Assembly (NCBI RefSeq): GCF_050948215.1
Contig: NC_135158.1
Coordinates: 4,139,822-4,203,821, forward strand
DNA: 64,000 bases
DNA from: Halictus rubicundus
Lineage: Eukaryota > Arthropoda > Insecta > Hymenoptera > Halictidae
Reading direction: 5' to 3'
Of the stretch, positions 36,169 to 47,700 are shown piece by piece. The notes under the pieces are model-generated. The model was given only the letters and a program-made list of their open reading frames with translations, was not told the origin of the DNA and ran no database searches. The position numbers were made by a program, and so were the translations under genes. Position 1 is the first letter of the stretch. The number at the start of each line of letters is the position of its first letter.

Positions 36169-37027
36169 GTCTGACATGTCGTAAACTTTTCCGTTCGTTC
36201 TGCCACTCTTTCGACGTCGCTCCAGATCGAAATCGAAAGCTGTAATTTTTTTTTATTCGGCAGACATTTGGCAGTGATCGCATAATTTTCTGACGCTTTG
36301 CAGTCACGCAGTTCGAAGCTGGTTTGATCTGATAAACCAGATCGTACTTCCATGGATTTATTTTCGTTATTAGATTTCCAAGTTCTTTGCAGAATAAAAA
36401 TTGTACGCATTAATTCCAAGACAATCCTTGAAATTGGAACGTGTTTTTCCCTCGCAAACTTAACCGCGCGTTAATTTTTATTGGGGGCGAAACTCTAGCA
36501 TCTGCGGTATTTTAAATTATTTTCTTCCCCTTGATGGTTATGGTTATGGTTGTTTAGGATTGGTTATACGGCTGCAGAGAGCACCAGCCACGTTTCTGGA
36601 ATTCCAAAAAGTCGCAATCTCCTCGATTTACCGGGACTCCAAGACTTTCTCCTTCGCAATCTCCCACCCACGTTCGTTCGCCAGTAGAGTAATATCTTAT
36701 AAATCTAGCTAAAATTGGCGCCGGTACACGGAGGCAACCGGAAGAGATTCTGCGCGGTCCGTTTCCATCCCTCCTTGCTTCTCCTTCTTCTTCTTCTTCT
36801 TCACTTGGGACGAAAGTTTTCGTGAAGCCGGCAAGGAACGTGTCCGTCTGATCAAAAGGCTGAGATCGGGAATTCCTGTGCTAATTAACCCTTTGGCTTT
36901 CAATATCGAGTCGAACTTCCCCAGAAACGTCTTCAAACGAGTTTAGTAAATATATATTTGGTTTCAGGCGAGAATGCCCCATTCATTCTGTTTTATTGAC
37001 GCTACATCCTTTGAAGAAACGTAGACT
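36169..37027. other. Non-coding stretch, no gene recognised
   Basis: Contains a short GGTTATGGTTATGG run near 36537 and a TTC microsatellite at 36784-36802. GGTTTCAG at 36960-36967 resembles an acceptor but leads into no supported exon. Confidence 0.5.
36784..36802. repeat. TTC trinucleotide microsatellite
   Basis: Six consecutive TTC units are directly visible. Confidence 0.85.
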
Positions 37028-37350
37028 CGGAACGAACCTCTTCAGCGATAAATTAAAACACGTTCCCGGTAGAATTTATGCACTTTTTCTGGCCACATAT
37101 TAAAGCTGGAGGAACGTACTTTACGGTTGGTTCACGGAGGTTCGCAGGGTAATTCGAAATCACGAAAAATTAATTAAATCCGTACCTCGGAACGGACATG
37201 ATTACATTGATTTTAAGGGGATTCCTAGAACACGCCCCCGTGGGAATTTTTTCACGTCTGGGGGTTTGAATTAAAGCTGGAACACTGTACTTTATGATCG
37301 TTCCATTTAAGTTTCCATAGAAATTCGAGATCAAACTACTGCACCGCTTG
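37028..37350. repeat. Two diverged tandem copies, ~160-170 bp
   Basis: CTCGGAACGRAC occurs near 37028 and 37187, and ATTAAAGCTGGA at about 37099 and 37270 is followed by ACGTACTTTA or CTGTACTTTA. The order is the same in both copies, so this is an old tandem duplication. Confidence 0.6.
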
Positions 37351-39669
37351 AAATCAAATTTAAAATGCTCTGCCCGGGAAATTGATCAACTCTGACGAGC
37401 TAAGCGCGCGTGGGCGTCCGTTCCGCGGATATCGGCTTGACAGTGGTCACGGAACCTGGAATCGGGAGCGACCTCGTTAGACGGTCGCTTCTTCTAGCAG
37501 GTAATTAAACGTGCGAAGGAAAGGAAAAACCGCGGGTGCATCGGTCGCGAAGTAGGGCTCCGCGTTAATTGTATCGCGCCTCGTTAGGTCGTCCCAGAAC
37601 GGGTCGAGCTGTTTCAGGTAAGAACGACGACATCAGCGTCGCGTCGGAGCGGAGAGAGAAAGAAAGAACGGTGTGACCGAGGAGAGAACAGAACACGAAA
37701 AAAGAAGGAGGAAACCGGGTCCGGAGACCTTGTGCCCATTGCCGCGGCCGCGGAGGATCGTCTCCGGAACAGAAAACCGGCGGCGTCACGTGTCCACCGG
37801 CTCTCGTCGATCCAACGAGAGAGTTTCGATGAACCTAGAAACCCCGACGAGCCTAGTTTTTACCCGGCGGGCTTTCCTCGAGACGTTCCCAGACCTGGAA
37901 CCTTGTGCAAAGTGGATCGGATAGGAAACCGAGGGATTCGTGTTGCGACCAGAAACCTTCATGCGTGGAAAAGTCGATCCGGTTTTAATGAGATATTGTC
38001 TTGTCCGAAGAAATATGCCACGGAGCCACGGCGAAGAAATTTTGCAGGGGTTGTTGCTCCTCGGACTCTGGGATGGTTTTTGGTTCGTAATTTTTCACTC
38101 TGGACACAGTCTACTGTGTCAGCGAATTTTTTTAAAATAATTTTCTAATGAGTTATATTGTTCCTGTAGAAGCCGAGGGGGTGTAATTTTGCCTCGTAAT
38201 CATCTCCGAATCGCGTTTGTTACGCCACTGATTGTGCAAATCGATTTTTTGATGAATTAGGGAAGCTCGGGGATTTAAAAAGGGAAGAACCTCTGGGAAC
38301 AGTTTGTTTCGGAATGTAAATTTGATTTTTACGACGATATTCAGTTGTACGTGGATCTCTGCGAGAGTTGATATAGGTCTCTCGAGAGGCTCGTTTTGGA
38401 AAATGTCATTGATTGATTGACACAGTTCTTTATGCGTTTCGAAGGCCGCGTGAATCAACGCTCTCGGGAAACCTTCCCGAATCGGTTTTTATCGACGGTG
38501 TAAGTGGAGCCTGAGCGTTCGATTCGTAGAATTAGACAGCGACAAAACAATAATTTAAGCATTCTTTTCGCGGAGCCGTGGAAATGAATTTTTGCGAGCG
38601 ATACGAACGTTCGCGACGATAAATGAACGCTGCGTTTCGGCGCGACGCGGTGTAGAACTCTGCTGGCTAATTAATGAAGATTCGACAGTCTCCGTTCGAA
38701 TTTAATAACTTAATGAAGCGTACCAAATCTTCATGAAATCCCTATCGGATTTCTGAATGCGCTTCCGCGAAGTTCTTCCTTGAGTTTGGCTTAAGACTTC
38801 TTACAGTGAATGCACTTCGGAATTTCTGCCGTTTTTGATCTCGTCCCGTCATCCGTTTTCAACTTTCCCGGTGATTTTACTTTCTAAGTGGCTTATGAAA
38901 ACTGAAAAGTGTGCTCCGGCTTAAATCGTAAGACCCGGTACTCGCAATTTCGATTGAGAACATTTTTTTCAAGCATCACTGGCCAACGGAAACTGAGAAT
39001 TTGTTACCGCTTCAACAATCGAGACTTCCCGACAAAATTCCGGATTGAACATTGAATTTGCGCGAGCAAAATCAGTATTTAAGCGCAACCCGTTTCGACG
39101 GCGAGCCGTTCGATTGAATAGGAGAGTATTGATCTCGGAGAGGATTCATGAGCGGCTGAATAATTAAAGGAGACACAGGCTCGAACAAGGAAGGACGTTT
39201 GACCTCATAGTTTACGCCGACGGCGTGGTTCTACGAGTCCGATGAACGTCGTCGTCCCATAAAAAGGGTGAAACATTGTTTGGAGAGAAGACACGCGACA
39301 GAAAGTAGAAAGAGGCGATTCTAGGAACTGGTGACACGGTAACCGGGTCCGGTTTTTTTTCCCCCGCGCCGTACGGTGGATCTTGCTCGCGGAACTGGCA
39401 TTGTGAATTCTGAATTTCTTTCAGGATCGCCGCGCGTTTCCTGGATCAACTGTCCACGGAGGGGCTCGCTTTCTAAATGCCCTCTTTTTCTCATTTTCCC
39501 CTGCACGGCCTCAATCGAACCGATGTCGTTCGATTCGTCCTCATTGGCCATGCTATACTGACAATGGAGAGACCGATGCTTCCAAATCGAAGCGTGAAAC
39601 AGGAAAGTTCAAAAGATAGCATTTTTTATTATTCTCAAGAAATTTAATTTTTGCTAAGAGGAATCTCGA
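37351..39669. other. Non-coding stretch with splice-like motifs
   Basis: CTTCTTCTAGCAG|GTAATT (junction 37500/37501) and GAGCTGTTTCAG|GTAAG (37617/37618) each fuse an acceptor to a donor. The 117 bp between them has stops in all three plus-strand frames, so it could only be a non-coding exon. A further acceptor-like TTTCTTTCAG at 39424 precedes about 65 open codons without a donor. No coding exon is supported. Confidence 0.45.
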
Positions 39670-40000
39670 AGACGTAAGAAGTTTTGAATAATTTTTCTGA
39701 AATATTCTACACAGAAATTGTACCATTTTAGTATTTCTTAGCCGATTCTTTGGGAGTAAGAAACCATGAGAAACATTACAAAATTTTTTGTAACACTCCA
39801 CAAGAGATAGTATATACGCTATGGTTGTTGAGCCAGCGTTAGGAAGTTACGAGCGACATTAAAAAATTTTTTAAAAATATTCTACAAGAGACAGTACAAT
39901 TTTTGATTCGTTGTGGTTGTTGATCTAGAGTTACGAGCGATATTAAGAAATGTTTCAAAAATACTTTGCAAGGGATAAGTCAATTTTTGTGTCCGTAAAA
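39670..40000. repeat. Degenerate tandem array, four units of 83-95 bp
   Basis: The theme GCGACATTAAAAAATTTTTTAAAAATATTCTACAAG (described here by its start GCGACATTAAAAAATTT) recurs near 39678, 39772, 39855 and 39940. Units 2 and 3 also share TATGGTTGTTG or TGTGGTTGTTG. Divergence increases at the edges. Confidence 0.7.
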
Positions 40001-43000
40001 TTACGTTGTAAAATTACCAGCTAAGATAATCTAACGATCGCGTCCCAAAGGCGTCGACACACACGATCCCTCGCATTTCTCACGAAAGTATGAAAAGGAT
40101 TTGAAACGGGCTCGGAACGAATTGGTCGGTTCCAATTACGCCGGGTTGTCGGCGATAAAATTTCAACGGTGCTTTAAAGAATTCAAGCGCCCTCTCAATC
40201 ATCGTTTAATCGCCGCCTCGCGTTACTCATGAATTATTGAGAATGGAATTTAGGAATTTATGCGGCTCGAGCCCGCGAGCGCGCCTCTAATTTCAGATAA
40301 TTTTCTTTTAATTAACCGTGTCGATTCACGGCGTACTTTCTTTTGCGAGCGCGCGGCACTCGGCCAATGGGAGTTCGTTCGTTACACGTCGATATCCCCA
40401 TAGGGCGATTGGAACGCGTGGATTTTCCGCGTTTTGTTATCCGGCTTGCGAACGTGAGAAAAGCGAACGCCGTTGCTCACGGACACCTCTAGAAGGTTTT
40501 TCGATCGATGGATCTGTGGTTCGCCGCAGAGATCGATAGTTTTCCCATCGGGCCTCGCATTCCCACACTGATCGCTCGCGATCAACTCTATTTATTTCCT
40601 TCTCTTGGCAGTCAAGCGATGGAAAAGCGAGAAGCACGCCTTAACGTTTACTTGATAAGTCCCCCTCTGCTTCCTGTACTTTAATGTCTCCAATTAAAAC
40701 TGACTGCTTCAGGCTCCTGTCATTAGTGGCTGCAGAACTTTGCACTGTTCCTACAGGGAGATATTTAAAGCCGTAAGAATGGAACGCAGTTAATTATTAC
40801 GCTCGAATCTTTGCAAATTCAGAGTAACCCTTAAGTAGCATTATGAAGTACTGTGCTGGGACCTTTATAAAATTTTAAGTATCTGAGACTAAATAATTGA
40901 AATGTTCTAAAGAAATTAAAGAAATTTGATAGTTGAAATTATCGTATACTACAGTGGTAAGATTTAGGAATTTTGTTAGGGCCATGAGAGACCCCAGCAT
41001 ATCAGTTAAGGATTAAACATAAAACCGGTTTTCATGGATCAAGATTTTCAATTGCATCGAGTTTCAGCGAAGTTCGTATTTTACAAGCGAACTTTATTAA
41101 TCTTTTAAGGTCTTCGTGTGCTCTGAACGTATAAATGTCCGCTTACTGCCAGTCCGGTAATTAACAAAAGTACAGCAGTTGTAAAATTAGGTTTACTACA
41201 CGGTGCTCCGAGGAGCTCGCTGTTTCGTGTACGGTCGTATTAAAGTGAATCCTGTAATAGTGGCAGCAGATATGAAAAAGGGAAAACTGTCTGCCCGAAT
41301 TTACAGGTTCGTTTAAGGTTTCATAGTGTTCTCTCGCCGCGTGCTGTTATCTTACGAGATAATGTAGTTTCGCGCGTCAGCGGCTGGCCGGCGTAACTCG
41401 CGGAAAGACGAAAGTTTGCGTCAGGAGCAACCGACCGTGGCTTGCAAAAAGGCGTCATTCTGCGTTGGTTGCGAGTGCATTGAATACCAAGTTCCTGGAC
41501 AACTTCACAAGTCAATTCTTAAAAAAGAAAACCAGATTGTTCGGCATCGATTCGTTGCGTCAAAACGTCTAACAAATTCATTAAAATTGATAAAAATCTC
41601 TGTTTCACTGTGGTCGATTCAGCGTTAGGCACGGCAATTTGGTTGGCGTGTTTGGTATCTCGGCAAATTAGTCATTATTTAGTTCCAGGCATTAGTTTCT
41701 CGGGTAAAATAGACGGACAAATGTTTGCGGTCGCGGTGTTTTAGCAAATTTTAACAGGCATTTGATAGGTGCGCATTTGCACGCTCGTGAGGCATCAGAA
41801 AGTGGAACAGAACCGATTTTTCGGAAATTTCTCGTTAGAAACGCCTCATTAATTATACCGAATTATAGTGGAATAATGCTTCTTCAATTTCTAAATTCAA
41901 GACTTTCCCAAAAAATTCATGACTCCGTGCACAGTGCCTCCTTAAATCGACAAAGCACATGCATTCCTTTAGATTCGTTTAGGCTCGAAACGAACCCTCA
42001 AAACCTTTACTTTTCTTCACACAATAGCGATTCATAAAAATTAGAATAACATCTCTCACAATTAAACTTTGCCTCAGACACCACAAACTGCCCAAAATTG
42101 CAACGCTCGTCTCTTTCTCAGTAAAAATACCAAATTTTTTAGGAACCGTAGTGTCGCGAAAAAAAATTCGGTGACGCGCATGTCCGAAAGATCAAGGCCC
42201 GCTTTTGAAGAAAAGTGGCATGAACGACGGAAATAGTGTCCCCGTCATCGGTGGTAGGCGTGCGAGAGAGTACCGTACTCGCGAGAGAATCGGCCGAGAA
42301 GAATGGCCGCAGCCGTGCAGATAAATGACGCCGCGTGTCTCCGACGCTGGTTAGGGTATCGCGAACGAACGTTGCTGGCGCGAGATAAAGGAAATAGACG
42401 AACCACTGTGCGATTATCGAAGCGGGGCAATAATTAATTCCGTGCGATCAGGCCCGACTTTCGCCTCCGGACTCTGCATTCGACGCGCGGAGCGCTGACG
42501 TTTCAGCTTCGTCGCGTTGTAAACGCGACTTTTATGGCAGACGTCGAACACTATGCTCTCTGGTTTTATCAACGTACGTGCTCCTTCTTTTTTTTTTGCT
42601 GATATTGTCGAACGTAACTCGCTTCTCGCCGCCTCGGTTTATTCCCGTATTAACGCTGGACTTGAGAAACACAATGGACCCGATGCTATTTTTGCACTTT
42701 GGTTAGGCGTTCGGACGTTTATTTATCACTTTGTGTTTCGGAAGAGTGCATCGAGCTGCGGAACTATCGGAGAAACGTATTGCAAAGAGCAAGTGTCATC
42801 GACAAAATTTATGGTGTCCGGAAATAGAAAATTAATGGAATATTAGTCGAGGTAATTTTTAAGATATCATGCTTGAGGTCATTGGCTACGGATTTATTAA
42901 TAATTCTGCGGTCATCGGTCGAGTCTTACGTTTGAACTATCATCGAGAGAAATAAAACAGGTTTATTAACAGCAATTTTCTTATGAAAAGATACTATTGA

Positions 43001-46000
43001 AGATACGACTCTAGTTTGAACTTAATTAATGGGAATTATATTCTTCGCAGATGGTCATTGTGACATTTTTATATAGGTGCCTCTGTTCAACATTTTTTTT
43101 TTAAATGTTGCCACGGTGCGTTTATAATTCTTAAATTAATAGAACAACAAGGGAAAGACGCAATAGTACCGCGTAGTTTAAAAGGTTGAACAGCTTCAGA
43201 GCGGAGAACATCATCGGTAAAAATACTGGGTTATTCATGTCCCGATCATCAATATTTCAAGCACGAATGGCAACAGTGATTTCCATACTAAAGGTTCCAG
43301 AGCTCCCTAAAAGTTTGAAGAACCGAAATGCTGGTTTCTTTCTCTGCAAGATCAAGATTACAGTCCCCCCACTTAGGAAGTCAAAAAGAGTACGCTCGGT
43401 TTAATTAAAAGTTTCGGAACTTCTCTTGCATTTCGCTTAAAGAAATTCGGTTTCTCGCGTGTCGGTTGGATTTTGTTTTCGGAGGCTGGTTGAGCATGTG
43501 TATGATGTTTGAGGGTACGTTTCTCGAAGAAATTAATATTTCGATTGCTTTCGAGCCAGAAGAAGGAGAGATCTCTCGAGCCCCACTTAAGAGTTCCCGG
43601 TTTAAAGTGCACTCGAGGCATCCGGGACGCATGCAGTCTGAGAAACGCTTCTTGCGCCGGTGTCTCCGCGATTGGATCCAGACACGCGGCCGTTTCGAAG
43701 CCACGGGAAGGGAAATAAAAATCTATTGTGCGGATCGGCCGCCTCATTGTCTTTTATTCTCGTGTCTGCGCTTTGTTTCGCGGCCGCCGCGTTCTCATCT
43801 CGTTCCTGCGACGCTGGGTCACGTTTTGGGACCATTGTTGACATTTTTCACTCCTCCTTCCAACCAAAAACAACTCCGCAAACCGCTCTTTTGCATTTCT
43901 AATCCTGTATCCAATATAAAAAATTTATAGAGAAAATAGTACGCATTAAATGCGAGGTACAGGAATCACATAGATATTTGCTTACATTTTTAATAATTTT
44001 GCTGGGTTGGAAATAATGCAATAGCATTTTTAAATTCATCATACGTTTTTAAGACTAGACTTTAACGTGTAATTATCACTAGGGTGAAGGAAAGAATCGA
44101 CTGATTCTTAAAAAAGAGATATTAAATACAACAAATCTTATTTCATATCGTGGCAATGCAATTTGTTGCTTGGGCTGGCTCTTAGTATCGAGCAAGCCAG
44201 TGTGCTCGTTCCGAAGGTGCTTCGATCGGCAATTTGAAGTACATAAAGGCCGTTTTATGCACGCATCGGAGAGCCCAGCTCCCCCGTGCTCAAGACAGAC
44301 ATCTTCCCGGTAAAACTTCTGTTTTCCCAGCAAAATTTTATGGGCGATCATGTCAGACGGTTCATAAGAGAGCATCGTGTACACACGGAGGCGGCCTGTG
44401 CGGTAATCGTATCGAGAGCGTCGCTCGCATTCTTAAGGAACGCGCGCGCGCGTAGAAATAAAAGTGTCGGTCGGAGCGCGCGTTTCACAATTTTACGAGG
44501 CGCGGCACGAAAGTTTCTTTATTTGCAACGGCTCATATTCCCCGAGGTAATAGTTGAAAAGCTCGCCGGTGAAAGAACCGCTTTCCAAACGCGTCGAATC
44601 CGGTGGAATCGTCGAGAGAACCCGTCGTTTTCGACGAATCGACGAGCGATTCAGGCTTGCTCGAAAACTCCACGAGAACTTCGCATGTGTGACCAGTCAT
44701 CGACGGGACACAATGCTTGCTCAAACAGCGTGTAATTAAATTCGAGACACTCGACACACCGGGACCGACGGTTTTTTCAGAAGCGTTCGGAGTCTTCGAT
44801 ACATGATGCTGGTGTGCTCATTTGCAAATTAGAATTTGTTACCAGTAAAACAAACACTGGATATGACGACCTTGTACTGTCGATCATAATATTCATTTCC
44901 CTAAAATTGTACGATTTTATTTCTGCTGAAATCAATTTGCCTTGAAATCTGATCAAATTGAATCATCGTGGACTGTTCCTAATTTAACCTAAAAGCAGAC
45001 TTGCGCTATTTAACGACGACGCAAAATGAATATAAATGGATTTCCCAGGACGAGAAATGATGAAAATTGTTTCAAAATAAATCGAGGCTGCCGGACATGT
45101 TCCGCCTGCGAAGTGAAAAATGTGCGAAACTGGCAGATGAGTGTGGAATGAAACTTCCGTAGCTCATCTAGCGGTTCGCGATCCAATTAATTACAGTCTC
45201 TCGCGGAGAGCTGGGGCTCCGAAGTGTTCGTACAGCACGGTGTCGTTAGACGGAGATTCACGAGCGGTCATCGTCGATTCGATCCTCGTTAGACGCGCCG
45301 ACGGCGGAGTCCCGTTTCACTTTTTATCCCGGGCGGATCTGCTTTCGTTCTCCGTAACGTGGGGGTTTTTGTCGGCCGCGGCGAGCCGTCGATTCGTTCG
45401 TTTTCTGGCGTTGATTGCCTTATAACGGTGGCCAAGGCGTGGAACGGGCCCCGTGCCCGACACGTAAGATCGTAGGGTTACGAGGGAAAGTTGCACGCAT
45501 CACCTACGTGCGCTGGCTTCGCGCATTCTAGCTCTCAAAGTGAAAGACGTCGGCATTAAAAACGCAGAACGAGCGAACGCCGGCGTGAATTCCGAGCGAT
45601 GAGCGAGAGCGGGATGCTCTTCGAGCTCGGAAGTCTTATCAATTCGTAAGTTTGGTCGCCATTGTGAGCATAAACCCACAAGGGGACACTGTTTGCTCTG
45701 GGAACAATAGAGGGCTGGCTTTTTCGGTGTTCCTCTGTTTGGAGGGCGTGGCATCGCTGAGTAGGCGTGGTTTCGGACCGGGTCCGTGCTCTGTGGGGCA
45801 ATCTGTGCTCGCGACCTTTATATTTACCCTTCGCATTATGCCCATGTGATACCTTGAAGGTGTAGGATGCCCTCCCTATTTTTAACTTATGGGTTCATAA
45901 AATAATGATTTTTGTTTAACTCTTGATAGTCAAACTATGATACTTCAAGTTATAACTATAAGGTATTATTGGGTAGGAAGGAAGGAAGCTTGCCACGATT

Positions 46001-46860
46001 TAGATCGTTCGTAAATTTTAATGAGTAAAACGGACATGTAAAAAATTAAAATAAATATATCGATCACCACCAAGGGACGCGTCATCCCCTAAATGTGCTG
46101 ATCAGTTAAAAAACAGACCGGAACAAAGACGGTATCGCATGGAGATATAAAGGGTGTAGATGTAAAGGAGGATTGGGGTTCTAGAAAATCCGCAGCCCAT
46201 TAAGCGTCAATATCTTCATATTACACTGTTCCCAGGCGCAGGGGTCGATTAAAACGCAGAGCGAGGCGTAAAGGAGCACGTATATACGTCCGCAGAGAAT
46301 CGTATCACGGATCTAACCGCACGCCAGGCAGCGTTCGTGTTATGTAAATCAGAAGGTGGGTCCGTCGTCGCTCGGGGGTCCATCGTTTGCTTTTCGTTGA
46401 ACGTCCAGCTGAAATTCTGGCGTCGAGGACGCTTTTGTCGGTCGCCCCACGGTATCTGCCGTCGAATCTCGCGTTGTCTGGCATCGCGGGATAAAACGGA
46501 CACATCCATGGACCCGCGTGTGCACGTACGAGCACACACAGACAGATAGAGATTGACGCACGGACGAGAAGCGAGCGCGAGCACACCGGAGTCTCTCGGC
46601 TCTAGTAAAAGGAGGTGTGGTTATGGTCGGAGCTGGTCGACCTCGTTTAGGACCGGTAAAGGTATAACACGATAGCAGGCTCGGTCTCTGGCTCGCTGAC
46701 TCGGGAACCAGTACAAATCGAGCGTGGCTGTCTCACCTTGTTTCCAGCCTTTGCATAAAATGAATTCTACACACGGCTTCTCTCCTCTCGCGTCGTAATT
46801 TCCCACGTCGCAAAAACGTGACCGACGAAATTCGTAGGGAATCGCGTTAAAAGTTCGCGC
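40001..46860. other. Non-coding stretch, no gene recognised
   Basis: Nearly 7 kb of alternating GC-rich (40180-40620, 42160-42540, 43560-43840, 44390-44760, 45140-45840, 46230-46620) and AT-rich DNA. Overlapping frames on both strands in the GC-rich blocks have no recognisable products or credible splice borders. No organised repeat was noticed. Confidence 0.45.
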
Positions 46861-47049
46861 GGAGGAATTGTCTCGACAGGTGTTCCCGGGATGATCGTTT
46901 TTGTTCTCAGTGAAAGAGCTCCGAGTTCGTCCAGTTTTATGGTGGTCTTGCTAACAAATGCGTCGGAACGGTGAACTCAGCAGGATTATGACCGACCGAA
47001 AGTGAGGAGATTGTAGCTGAATTGGTATCGAGGATTTCGAGAGTGTACA

Positions 47050-47108
47050 ATGGAGCAGGATGGGGGAAGGATACTCCGAGAAAGGACACTGTCCAGATTA
47101 ATTACAAC
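47050..47108 (+). CDS. Candidate first coding exon of an unidentified gene
   Basis: An ATG in a fair context (ACAATGG: A at -3, G at +4) opens 19 codons plus two bases, reading MEQDGGRILRERTL..., and runs straight into a consensus donor (ACAAC|GTAAGTCTG). An in-frame TAG at 47014-47016 fits a true start. An insect initiator-like TCAGT lies at 46907-46911, about 140 bp upstream. Against it: the stretch is short, no downstream exon was found, other ATGs occur upstream in the presumed leader, and the peptide resembles nothing I know. It lies downstream of the 26836 exon and need not belong to the same gene. Confidence 0.25.
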
Positions 47109-47679
47109 GTAAGTCTGAAATTCTAATTTCACTCGCCGTTGGAACCAGTCGTAGATAAACTCTTTTAAAATCGGACGACTTTACTTGGGTTTTTCTTGTG
47201 GGGTCCAATATAGTTTTTATAGAAATAGAGAGATATCGATAGTAAACGTACAAGCGACAGCAAACGTTCTTGGAGTCCTTCCCGGAAAATCGAAATTAAC
47301 GCTAGGTTTACGGGGGCTGTGAAAGTGAATATTTTGCATTACTTTCTAAAGATAACGAGAATGGGTTTATCAAAATTTGCGTGATCGTCAGACGTTCGAT
47401 ATCCCGATAGACTCTATACCGCAGCAGAACTATACGCGCTTCCACGAGCCAGGGTCCCCGGAACGCGGCGACCTTCGGCGCGTAATTGACTGACATTTCG
47501 CGCGATTGGATGGATTCATTTGCATAGCAGGAAACATGCCGGGTGCCGCCTCGATTTCCACGTAGCCGGGTTCACGAGCTGCCGTAACGTTCTCGGCTTG
47601 ATACAGTTCCCGACCCTGCTGAAAGTTTGATTGGCGCGGAGGAGATCTCTAATTCCGTGCCCTCTTAACGGGATGAAGG

Positions 47680-47700
47680 CTCTCTCTCTCTCTCTCTCTC
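47680..47700. repeat. (CT)n microsatellite
   Basis: About ten uninterrupted CT units are directly visible. Confidence 0.9.

Noticed and set aside
37501..37617. 117-bp coding exon between two AG/GT sites
   Set aside because: All three plus-strand frames contain stops, so it cannot be coding; treated as splice-like motifs only.
39425..39617. About 65 open codons after an acceptor-like TTTCTTTCAG
   Set aside because: No donor and no polyadenylation signal nearby; the product resembles nothing.
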